NCBI GenBank assembly: GCA_022316685.1
Contig: JAKJHU010000759.1
Coordinates: 1 to 64,000 of the forward strand
DNA: 64,000 nucleotides
Reading direction: 5' to 3'
Source of the DNA: Progne subis subis
Lineage: Eukaryota > Chordata > Aves > Passeriformes > Hirundinidae
Numbering within the stretch: the stretch's first letter is position 1; the number at the start of each line of letters is the position of its first letter. The position numbers were made by a program, and so were the translations under genes. Shown here piece after piece: positions 55,262 through 64,000 of the stretch. The notes beneath the pieces were generated by a model. That model was not told the origin of the DNA, searched no databases, and saw only the letters and a program-made list of their open reading frames with translations.

Positions 55262-55740
55262 GACCCCATTTCTGACAGCTTGGGCTGCTGACTTGCTGAG
55301 GTCCTTTCCAATTCAGCTCTCTAATAATCCTGGGAGAGTGCTGCTCCCTGTTTTACACTGGAGCACAGCAGATGGGACAGGAGCCCTGCAGGGCTGTACA
55401 GGACCTGCAGCTTGCTAGGTGCACAGCACATCTTCATTAGCTGGGTCATTTGAGCACTTTTAAGAAATGCCGAAGTTTTTCCCACCAGGAGAGACCAGGA
55501 ATTTCTTGGAATTGTATGATGGCAGGAGAAGGAATCCTGATCTTCCCCTCTATTTTTGTCACTGGCTGGACTTCTGTTTTTCATGGGGCTGTGCCTTCCC
55601 TTGGTTTTGTTGTCTGACAATAAATGAACATCCCTCTGTGTCTCAGGCAGCTCCTTCTGCAAGGAAAGCAGGTGGGAGTTGGTGCCAAGGAGCTGAAAGC
55701 TGCAGCTGCAGCCTGGAGAGGAGGAAGCTCAGATTGGCAC
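55262..55740. other. non-coding stretch with the uninterrupted ERVK right flank
   Basis: The stretch 55,262-55,338 is the reverse counterpart of 8,128-8,192 (shared 'aattcagctctctaataa'), without the ERVK element. The rest (55,339-55,740) has no recognised gene. Confidence 0.55.
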
Positions 55741-56200
55741 AAGGCTGCTCTGAGTCCCAGGGCTGGATGAGGGAAATGGTGGGGTGGGGGTAGGGGAAAA
55801 GTGATTGTCAGCCATGAAGGGTCATATTGATTTTCATATCTATTCAGAGTGCACGAGGAGTTTCTGATCATCAATATCAATTGGAGATTGCTGATATCAA
55901 TCTATAAACAGGAAAACAAAACTAAACAGGACAAAAAAATTTCCCTGCATTTTTCAAAGACATAGTGTATTCTCTTTGAACATACTTCAATAATCTGTCT
56001 AAGTAACCACATAAGAATTGAAGACTTGAAATTAAATTATTCCCAGGGGCTTGTCTTGTTTAGGGTGTTTTGAAATACTAATGAGCCTTTGGCACTGAAT
56101 TCCTGAGCTGAAGAACTGAAGACTGAGCAAGCCTCTGGAGAGCTAAAATTCATCAGGGAACCTCCAAGCTGCTGAGTATCCATCCTCAGCAGAGCAGAGG
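55741..56200 (-). repeat. A+T-rich block E, copy 3
   Basis: Same landmarks as 1,451-1,945 in the same direction ('gattgtcagccatgaagg', 'gattgctgatatcaatct', 'ttcccaggggcttgtcttg'). Divergence is higher toward the right end. No gene. Confidence 0.68.
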
Positions 56201-56308
56201 AATCTATTCTAAATAGATTCTAATAGATTGCTCAGCAGAGCAATCTATTTAAATTGAATACATTCCAGGGGTTTCCACCTGCTAAAGGACTATAAGTTCA
56301 CGTGCAGG

Positions 56309-56645
56309 CACAGGGGCTCCATGGTGGCATCTGAGGGGTCTCTGGGCTCCTGAAGATGTTTGGCCACATTTCATTCACAGGGGTTCAATGGTGACATCCC
56401 AGGGGTCCTTAATCTTCCTAAGGGTCATGAGGTGACAGACAGTCACAGGGCTGCACAGTGACAACAGAGGTGTCTCTATGCTGCCAAGGAGCCAATTTGT
56501 CCCAGACAGTGGCAGTCCAGTGGTGACATCCCTGTGCTCCTAAAGAACAGTCAGGAGACAGACACTCACAGGGGCTCCATGAGGACATCCCAGGAGTCTC
56601 CAGGCTGCCAAAGAGTTGGGATGTCATAGACCCTCACAGGGGTTC
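56309..56645. repeat. ~68-bp minisatellite
   Basis: The 'cacagggg' anchor occurs at 56,309, 56,376, 56,444, 56,567 and 56,635, with a degenerate copy at 56,513. Spacings are 67, 68, 69, 54 and 68 bp. Units also share 'ggtgacatccc' and 'tgctgcca'. No protein is called. Confidence 0.75.
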
Positions 56646-57901
56646 CTGCCATGGGCAGAGTCGAAGCTTCCGGCAAAATTTATTAAACAAGTTCCTGTTG
56701 GGTCACAAGGTGCAGAAAGGACCCCCAACACCACAATCATACCCCCAAGCTCCCCAAACCAGGCTTTAAAAACTCTTTCTGTGAGAGGATCCTGGGACTT
56801 ACTGGATCCAATCCCAGCCCCAGACATTGTTAATGATTTCTGTGTAAAGGATTATACAGGTGGAATTGAACCTTTGTACAACTTTGTCCCACAACTATAA
56901 GGATGGAAAACCAAAAGCATTTGTGTACATATAGATATGACTGATTATGATCATGGTTAGACAGAAAGGTCTTAATCAGAATTACCTACTCCATAGGGTA
57001 GGAGCTGTAACATCGATTTTAATATAGTGCTCTAGGAAGCAATTTTGAAGCAATTGTATTAAAGAAAAACTGTTATTAAGTAGAGATGGGTGTCTCTCCC
57101 TCAGACCAATGATCCTGGGCAAATCTCTTCAGCTCAGCCTCAGGCAGTGACCTTGAGGGTGTCTCCACTCCAGGGAGGAATCTCCATACCCCACCAAGAA
57201 TGGAACTGTCAGGAGATGCTGCAGTTAAAATTTGGGTCAGGACCCTTCTAGTCTGTTGTGCTGCCCTGTCAGTCAGATGTGGCCAGGCTGTGCCAGCTCA
57301 GCAGCTCTGCAGAAGCTCTCAGTGGTGTCACTTGGTTGTTCCTTTCTCTGGGGATTTTTCCAGCTCTGCCACAGCTTCAGCTCCCTCTCAGGACGCTGGA
57401 CTTGGGGATGGAGGAGTAAGGCTGCTTTCAGCATTATTCACCCCGAAAGAAGCATGACCTCCTCTTCTTCATTCCCCACTGGGGACTTTGCAAACAGAGC
57501 CTTGTTGGAGTTGTCTGAGCCCATTGCAGGCAGAGCCTCCTGCTCCAGCAGGAACTGCCTTTCCTGTGCCATGGCCAGGCCAGGTCCCGCTGCAGGAAAA
57601 GCCCCAGGCCAGCCCCAACACAGTGAAGGCCTCGGGCACAAGTGCAGAGTGCTGGGAGCTGTGCCAGGAGAGCCTGGGACACCAAAGGCACCTTGGCAGC
57701 AGCAGCTCCCTGCAGGCCATGGCCAGAAGCCTCCCTTGGCAGCCCGGCCTGGTGGCCACCACTGCAGAGCTGCTGGGGCAGGGGCTGATTTCTGCCTGGG
57801 CTCTGCCCCAGCCCACAGAGTGTGAGCTCAGCCCTGACTCGGGCACAGCTCTTGTGCCTGGGCCCTGCAAAGCCTAAAGGTCACCTGTGCCACCCTGGTG
57901 C
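56646..57901. other. no recognised gene
   Basis: The A+T-rich part (56,646-57,180) carries nothing identifiable. The GC-rich part (57,200-57,880) has overlapping open frames on both strands (up to 197 codons) without domain similarity. It lies where the body of OR-D would be expected, but only TM7 can be read, from 57,902. Confidence 0.5.
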
Positions 57902-58063
57902 CCATCCCTGGATCTGACACTGTCACTTCTGGACTCGCTGGTGCCTCCAACACTGAACCCCCTCATCTGGAGCCTGAGGAACCAGGAGCGTGAGGATGCC
58001 CTGAGGAACATGACCACTCTGAGCTTTTCAGAAACAATTGAGTGCCTCTTTGTTTCTGCATAG
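57902..58063 (+). pseudogene. olfactory receptor relic OR-D (TM7 end only)
   Basis: Fifty-three codons and a stop read as the end of an OR14-like receptor: PSLDLTLSLLDSLVPPTLN, a changed NPLIW motif in place of NPLIY, then SLRNQE and a tail ending at TAG 58,061-58,063. No earlier transmembrane segment could be found upstream, so this is a truncated relic on the plus strand, like OR-C. Confidence 0.75.
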
Positions 58064-59735
58064 CATTCAGAATGGGACTTATTCCAGGCCCAGATTGTCT
58101 TGTGCCATGTGTCTTTTTTGTTATTCTATTGGTTGTATTTTAATTTTCCTCTTTTTTTTTTTTTTTACTTTTTAATATATATTAATCAAAAAGGATCCCA
58201 TTACCCACAGTATTGCTACATCAGCATCCCCCATGCTTGTGTTAAGCAGAGACAGTAAGGAGCCATCATCACTGTGCATTTATGTAAAATAAAGTGTCCT
58301 GCTCTGCCCTGTGTGTCCAAGATGTTCCCTCAGCCCTTCTCTGGCTCTGCAGGGGCAGTGCCTGTGAGCAGAGGTGGAGGGAAGAGACTCCCAGCACAGC
58401 AGCACAGCCAGGGACAATGGCCCTGGCTCTTCCCACATCTGCTCTTCCCAGCTCCAGCCTCTCCTTCCCAGCCCTGCTGTGGCTGTCAGGCCCGAGTGCT
58501 CTGGCAGCTTGGTCACTGTGCTGCTGCGTGTCCGTGCTGTGCCCACAGGCAGGGACAGGCCATGGGCACTGCTGGGACACAGCTGGGCTCCAGCACAGCA
58601 GCTGCAGCAGCAAAGGGATCTCCTGAGGACAGGGCAGGAAGGCTTTGCTCTCCCTGCACAGTCCCTCTCAGGAACAGGCCCAAGGAACAGACTCTGAAGA
58701 GGCTCCTTGTGTTCCTTGTTCTCCCAGGGCTCAGTGGGATGAGATCAGGGTCCCAGTGTGGCCTTCAGGGCACTCAGGGCTGGCTCAGGTTCTGCTTGTT
58801 GGTGGCCAGGGCCCATCAGATGGGGAATGGTCTGTGCTGAACCTGGCTGGGGCTCTGCAGCTGGTGCCAGGGCTGATGGCAGGGGAAGCTTTGTCTGGAG
58901 GGCCTTGGGAGCTGCCAGGAGAACACAGGGCACCTGCAGGGACAGTGTGTGCCAGGGATCAGCAGGGAGTGGAGCTCCCTGGGCACAGGCCTGGCCAGGG
59001 TGGGCTCACCCCGAGATCAAGGACTGAATGTGTGCTGTGAGCCAGGAGAGCTCTGCAGCCCCAGGGGACACAGCGGGCACAGGGAAAGGAGTCTGGGCAC
59101 GGGCTGGTCTGACCCTCAGGGAACTTCCCCAGGAGGATGCAGGGCAGCCCCAAGGCCATGGGGCAGCCCTGGAACAAGGCAGGCACCTCTGAGCAGCCTC
59201 CATGGCCCCAGCAGAGCCTGTGTGCGAGGGGGTCAGTGCAGGGAGCAGCATCAGCTGCCTCTGTCTCCCAGCCTGAGCAGCAGAGCCCAGCAGAGGCAGC
59301 CCAGGGCCCCGGGCAGCACAGCCCCCGTGCTCTGCAGAGCAGCAGCCCCAGCTCGGGGCTGTGGGCAGCAGGGCAGGGGCTGCAGCAATGGCTGCTCAGG
59401 CCAGCACAGACGTGTTCCCCTGGCAAAGGCTCTGTGGGCAGCTGGCATGTGCCAGGAGCAGAGCAGGAGCCCGTGGCTGTGCAGAGGAGCCCTGGCAAGA
59501 GGCTGCCCTGTCCCTGAGGCAGCAGGAGCTGCCTGAGGAGCCCCGGGGCCAACTCTGTGCTGCTGTGCTGGGCAGCGGAGCTGGCCCTGGGGCTGCACGA
59601 GCTGCCTGAGCTGAGCATGTCCTGAGCATTCCAGACACAGTGTGGCTGTTCCTGACCTCCAGTGCCTCCAGTTCCTGCTGCAGGGCCAGACAGGTCTGGG
59701 CTGCTCTGCAGGGCTGGGGCAGGGAGAGGAAAAAC
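58064..59735. other. OR 3'-flank-like and GC-rich sequence, no gene
   Basis: The stretch 58,320-58,620 weakly matches the OR 3' flanks ('gggacaggccatgggcactg', shared with 51,709-51,728), supporting OR-D as a fourth duplication unit. The stretch 58,700-59,735 is GC-rich, with long compositional frames on both strands (up to 219 codons) but no recognisable protein. Confidence 0.5.
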
Positions 59736-59904
59736 AATGGACCCTTGGTTATAAGAGTCCCTGTAACATCAGAATGATCTCCTTGGTTCCACACATCAGC
59801 TGGAGGAAGCTTTCATAGCCAGGGACTAAACAGCCTCTCCCAGGAACTGGGAATTCCTGCTGGTGCATTCCAACTTTCCAGGCAATGAGGTGGGCAGAAA
59901 AACC

Positions 59905-60306
59905 CAGGAAAACTAGGCAAGAAATCAGTAACCCATACTATAAGGCTTTTGAGGCAGATATTTGTTTATTCAATGCTAGGAGTGAGGGGGATAGCTCCAC
60001 CACAAACTCACTTGTCTGTTCCTCACACAGTACTAGCTTTTATACGTTTGTTTTGGGGGTTTTTTTTATTCTCATTATACTTTCCTACCATTCATGTTGT
60101 AACATATTTTCTAATCACATGATTATGTAAGCCCTTGTAGTACATGCAGGGTCTCTGCACGCGGTGCTCGTCACCCTCCTGGTGGTTGTTTTGATGAAGA
60201 CTCAGAAAACTTCCTGGCACTTGAACTTATTACCCCTGCTTCCTGCACATGCTCTATAAGATTGCCTGCTCAAATAGCCAGGGGTCAGCTGTTTGCAGTT
60301 ACCTTG
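59905..60306 (-). mobile_element. LTR fragment, minus strand
   Basis: The region resembles the R/U5-type layout of the other minus-strand LTRs: 'tttgtttattcaatgctagg' near 59,961-59,980, then 'gtgagggggatagctcc'. Its right end directly meets the ERVL-type LTR at 60,307. The ends are not firm. A short piece of 37-bp repeat lies at about 59,736-59,800. Confidence 0.45.
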
Positions 60307-61301
60307 TGTCATGGTTGGACACTGGCCCACTGCCAGGCACCCACAAGAGTCCTTCACTCATCCTCCCCTGCTACAGCTGGGCAGAGAAGGAAAAAAATAT
60401 TAAAGAACACTTCATGAGTGAGATAAGGACCAGGAGAAATATTTCAAATGCAAAAAAGGCTCAAGTTGCAAAGTGAATTTTAATACTAACAGAATAAGAG
60501 AAGAATAATGAGAGGTAAAAGAAAGCCTTAAAACACCTTTTTTCCACCCAGCTCCTCCGTCCTTCCCACGACAGCACAGAGAGACAGGGCATGGGAGTTT
60601 TTTCATTTCATCTAGAGATCTTCTTCTGGTGCTCTGGGAGAGGAGTCCTTCCCCCATGTGGCCATGGAGTCCCTCCCACTGGATACAGTTCTCCATGAAC
60701 TGCCCCAGCATGGGTCCACTCTCACAAGCAGCAGCCCTACCGCACCTGCTGCAACGTGAGTCCCTCCCACGGGCACACAGTCCTCCCAAACTGCTGCAGC
60801 ATGGGGCTCTCCTCCCACGGGGTGCAGTCCTGCAAGGACAGGCTGCTCCAGCCTGGAAGCAGGGCCCCCTCTCTCCACCGGGTCTCCCACTGGATCACAG
60901 CCTCATCCAGGCATCCACCCGCTCTGGGATGGGCACCTCCCCAGGGGCTGTGGGTGGATCTCTGCATCCCCATGGATCCCCACGGGCTGAGAGTGGATCT
61001 CTGCATCCCCATGGATCCCCATGGGCTGAGAGTGGATCTCTGCATCTCCCATGGATCCCCATGGGCTGAGAGTGGATCTCTGCATCTCCCATGGATCCCC
61101 ATGGGCTGAGAGTGGATCTCTGCATCCCCATGGACCCCCATGGGCTGAGAGAGGATCTCTGCATCCCCATGGATCCCCATGGGCTGACAGTGGATCACTG
61201 CATCCCCCATGGATCCCCATGGGCTCTGAGTGGATCTCTGCATCCCCCATGGATACCCGTGGTGCCCCTGCTGCCAAAACCAGGCCGTGCCAAACCAATA
61301 A
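60307..61301 (-). mobile_element. ERVL-type LTR of about 1 kb
   Basis: On the minus strand it reads from 'attggtttggcacggcctgg' (about 61,279-61,298) to '...ccaaccatgaca' (60,307), the two ends of a widespread avian ERVL LTR. It contains the series of 'cccacgggg/ctgctccagc' phrases and an internal 39-bp minisatellite (60,948-61,258). The terminal TG at 61,301 is degraded and no target duplication was found. It is the same family as 1-603 in opposite orientation. Confidence 0.7.
60948..61258. repeat. 39-40-bp minisatellite inside the LTR
   Basis: Eight head-to-tail copies of a unit of about 39 bp containing 'gtggatctctgcatccc' and 'catggatccccatgggct'. Open frames on both strands (for example 60,903-61,298 minus) arise from the repeat and are not genes. 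Confidence 0.85.
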
Positions 61302-61745
61302 AGCTTGTTCTGATGAATTTGCTGATTTCTGAAAAGAGCTTCATTCCCATTCCTTGTTACAAGTGAACTATTTCTTTCTGCACAGCTACAGCTTTTTGCC
61401 CAGTTCAAGCATTATCTTGTTGCCTCGGCACCAGGGCCCATCAGGCTGAGTCTGACCTGTCCTTTCTCCAAGCTGCAAACAGAACCTGCCCCCAGCCAGT
61501 GCCCTGCAAACAGGCAGGGTTCTGTAGGGCCAGGGAGAGTGCACAGAGATTTGGGGTCTGTGAGTTCTGGCAGGGAGACATCATGCACAGGGAAACACCT
61601 GCAGGGGGAAAATCTCCAGGAAACAGAGAGAGTCCCTGTCCCTGAGCCCCATGGCCTCCAGTCCCTGCTGCAGGGCCAGACCTGACTCTGCTGCTCTCTG
61701 GGGCTGGGACAGGGGCAGGGAGAGTCTGGACTCTGCAGTGCCAGC
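61302..61745. other. no recognised gene
   Basis: Mixed-composition sequence. The stretch 61,640-61,720 resembles 59,660-59,735 ('tccctgctgcagggccaga'), so a short duplication lies on both sides of the LTR pair. Nothing else is identified. Confidence 0.45.
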
Positions 61746-62065
61746 CAGAGGAAAACAATGGACCTTTGGTTATACAGGTCCCTGCAGTGTCACAATGGTC
61801 TCCATGGTTCCATGAGGCCATGAAGAGGAAAAATGGCTGCTGGATTCCTTGGGGCCCTGCATTGTAAGAATTTCATCCTGGTTCCATGAAACCACAAAGC
61901 GTCACTATGGTCCACTTGGTTTCATGAGGTCCTGCAGTGCCACAATGGCCCCTCGGTTCTAAGAGATCCTGACATGGCAGAGAGGTGTCCTTGGTGACAG
62001 AGTGACACAAGTGACCCTTGGTCACACCAGGCCCCGCAGTGTCACACGGCACCTTTGGTTCTGTG
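61746..62065 (-). repeat. 37-bp minisatellite array, copy 7
   Basis: About eight degenerate reverse-orientation units (tggttccatgaggcc, gtcacaatgg), ending near 62,065. Non-coding. Confidence 0.75.
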
Positions 62066-62690
62066 GGGCCGCAGTGTCTGTTCTGCTGCTGAGCAGGGTC
62101 AGCACCAAAGACACAGACACAAAGTTCAGGAATTCTGTGATTTATTGTAATGCAAAAGTGCAAAGAATCAGCAAAGGAGAAGCTCAGCAATGCACCCAAT
62201 CATCACTACCAAAGATTGCCTGCAGTGATTAAGAAAGAGACAGCACCAGGTCCCCTCAGACTTTCCCATCACCTACATCCACACATCAGCTGGGGGAAGC
62301 TGTCCCAGCCAAGGACTGCAGAGCCACTCCTGGACACTGGGAATTCCTGCAGGTGCCTCCAGCCCCAGGTGAGGCTCCAACCTGGCTGTGAGAGGGCCCA
62401 GCTCTGACAGTGCTGAATAAACAAACTGACAGCACTTCTAGTGCAGGAACATCTGCTTTCATTCTCCTCTTGGGTTTCACCCAAAGCCTGGCCAGGGCTC
62501 AAGGAGGAACCAAGGGAGTTGACTTTGATCCAAAACTCCCAGACAAGGCCAGATGTTGGATTTCATGGCCTTGTCCAGTTTCTAAACACAGAAATGTCAA
62601 TCCATTTTTTACTAATGAGTGGATACACCTATCAAAGCTCTAATGACCGTGCATATTTCATTAATGAGCAGATACAAAGATAACCTTTGG
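62066..62690. other. no recognised gene
   Basis: No gene or duplicate recognised. A 'gtgatttattgtaatgc' stretch near 62,139-62,155 is A+T-rich and may be an LTR end, but nothing supports it further. Confidence 0.4.
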
Positions 62691-62754
62691 TTGGAAGGTT
62701 CATCCAGAGGTCTCCTATGGCTCAGGGCCTGTTGTTCAGGCCTCACTCAGGGCC

Positions 62755-62885
62755 TGTTGTCCAGGCCTTGGAACTTGAGGGACGTGGTTTAGTGCTGGGC
62801 TTGACACTGCTGGGTGATCGGCTGGACTCCATGAGCTCAGAGGTCTTTCCCAACAGAAAGGATTCCATAATTCCAGGATTCCATC
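62755..62885 (+). mobile_element. CR1-like 3' end fragment
   Basis: The phrases 'ctcagaggtctttcccaaca' and the terminal 'gattccataattccagg' fit the degenerate 3' end of a CR1 element on the plus strand. It is short and diverged. Confidence 0.5.
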
Positions 62886-64000
62886 TGCTGGATTCATCCA
62901 GGTCCATGTTAGCAGCATTGCTTTGCTCAAAACGTTTCCTCTTGCTCAGCTCTTGAGGCCTAAGGCTTCAGCTCCTTCAGTTCCTGGTGCTGAGCTGCTC
63001 ATGTTGAACGAGACAACTCAGAGAGAAGAATACAGTTCATGCAATTCCTTCTGGGACACTGAGAGGGGAGGCTGTGAAAACAGGAGCATTGTTTGGTGTG
63101 GCCTCCTCTCTGCCCTTTATACCTTTCAGCGCCTTGAAGCAGCCAAGAGCTTTCTCCAAGAGTGCAATGAAGCAGCTGTTCCTGCTCCCAGGTCTGGCTC
63201 TTCCCAGTCTCTGACCTTGCCTGCTTTTGTCCCTCTTGCTGTGCCCCCTGTGCCCCCTGTGCTCGGTGGCTGCTGCCCAGCACTGTGGAACTGGCACAGA
63301 TCCAGGGGTCGAGACCCTCCTTTCTCTGCCCTTGGAGCTGCCTGCTCACAGCAGCCTTTTCCATCTGGAAGCTACACGTGGAGAGGGAGTCCCCACCTCT
63401 GTTCCTTGCACAACCTCCAGGAGCCCAGGGCTGCCATCTCAAGTCCCTGCTGGCCCTGAGGGCTCCCAGGTGCCTCAGGCTGCTGTGACACCAGTGCACA
63501 CGGGAGGGAAGAGTGGCAGGGGCTGTGCTGAAAGTCAGCTCCATGGGCTGCTGCTGCTGCTGCTGCTCTGGGGGTCATTTGTGCAGCCGTGCCCCAGAGT
63601 GAGGGATCAGATCCAGGCACTGCTGCTGCTCCCTGGGGATCAGCCACCATTTGGTTGTTGCTGTCAGGGCCAGCAGAAGTGGTGGCTGGAGCAGCGGGTG
63701 CTGACAGTGCCCCAAGGCCCGGGGCTGGAGGGGTCCCTGGGCTGGGGCTGGCAGGGAGCTGCCCCTTGTTCTCCCTCTGCCTCCCGCAGAGCTGGGCCGG
63801 GCACCAGTGGGGCAGCACAGCAAACAGGGAGCCTGCCAGTCTCTTCCCAGCCCTGTCTGCTCACAGTCTGGGCCTTGGAGCTTCAGGTGGACAAAGGCAG
63901 CTGCTTCTGCTCCCTCTGTGTGTCCCCGTGTTCAGCAGTGCTGCTCCATCAGTCTGTGCCCAGCAGTGGGAAAAGCCTCAGCCCTGCAGGGCCTGAGCAG
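62886..64000. other. GC-rich sequence, no gene recognised
   Basis: GC-rich toward the right edge, with overlapping open frames on both strands (up to 181 codons). None has a recognisable domain, signal peptide or splice pattern. A CTG/GCT run (gctgctgctgctgctgctct) lies at about 63,549-63,568. Confidence 0.5.

Noticed and set aside
63575..63996. Possible coding exon at the right edge (135 codons plus strand)
   Set aside because: Compositional GC-rich frame with an equally long frame on the opposite strand; no motif, and the window ends there.
1..64000. tRNA, rRNA or snRNA genes
   Set aside because: No cloverleaf-like A/B box pairs or rRNA landmarks were noticed by eye; a covariance-model scan was not possible here.

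Overview
This window looks like accessory, gene-poor nuclear DNA from a bird, most likely a songbird. The evidence is four olfactory receptor sequences of the large bird-expanded OR14-like (gamma-c) type, CR1 LINE fragments with the typical avian 3' end, and ERVK-, ERV1- and ERVL-type LTR elements of avian character. No intact multi-exon gene, tRNA, rRNA or CRISPR array was found. The species cannot be named from the sequence alone.

The window is a mosaic of segmental duplications built around four OR loci: OR-A (9,496-10,418, minus), OR-B (about 28,879-30,043, minus), OR-C (50,303-51,181, plus) and a relic OR-D (57,902-58,063, plus). Each of the first three has the same GC-rich, non-coding 5' flank of about 2.9 kb (10,419-13,330; 30,044-32,930; 47,396-50,302 inverted). 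OR-B and OR-C lie in the two arms of a large inverted repeat: left arm about 29,110-37,610, right arm about 41,950-51,230, with a spacer of about 4.3 kb. OR-A and OR-B are frameshifted. OR-C is open through TM7 but has lost the DRY arginine, the N-terminal glycosylation sequon and its C-terminal tail.

Between the OR units lies a recurring module. It consists of a 37-bp minisatellite, a conserved junction, a tandem array of about 187 bp, an A+T-rich linker, and a GC-rich block D followed by an A+T-rich block E. It occurs, whole or in part and in both orientations, at about 1.4-3.4, 13.7-16.4, 26.4-27.5, 33.2-35.5, 37.6-40.1 and 44.1-47.1 kb.

Mobile elements account for much of the rest. An ERVK-like provirus (3,371-8,127, plus) has a large internal deletion that joins capsid-like and integrase-like sequence in one frame; it lacks a target duplication. 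An ERV1/gammaretrovirus-like provirus (16,995-25,052, minus) has a 4-bp target duplication and is itself split in its protease region by a solo LTR with a 5-bp duplication. Further solo LTRs sit at 27,791-28,574, 34,067-34,353 with its mirror 45,236-45,535, and 45,994-46,667. A long CR1 LINE lies at 52,183 to about 54,000. Comparing the palindrome arms dates insertions relative to the duplication: the 34,067/45,236 LTR pair and an LTR-leader fragment are older than it, and the 45,994 LTR is younger. The right end (53-64 kb) holds more LTR fragments, several short-period minisatellites, a regular array of TGACATCA motifs, and GC-rich sequence with no recognisable gene.
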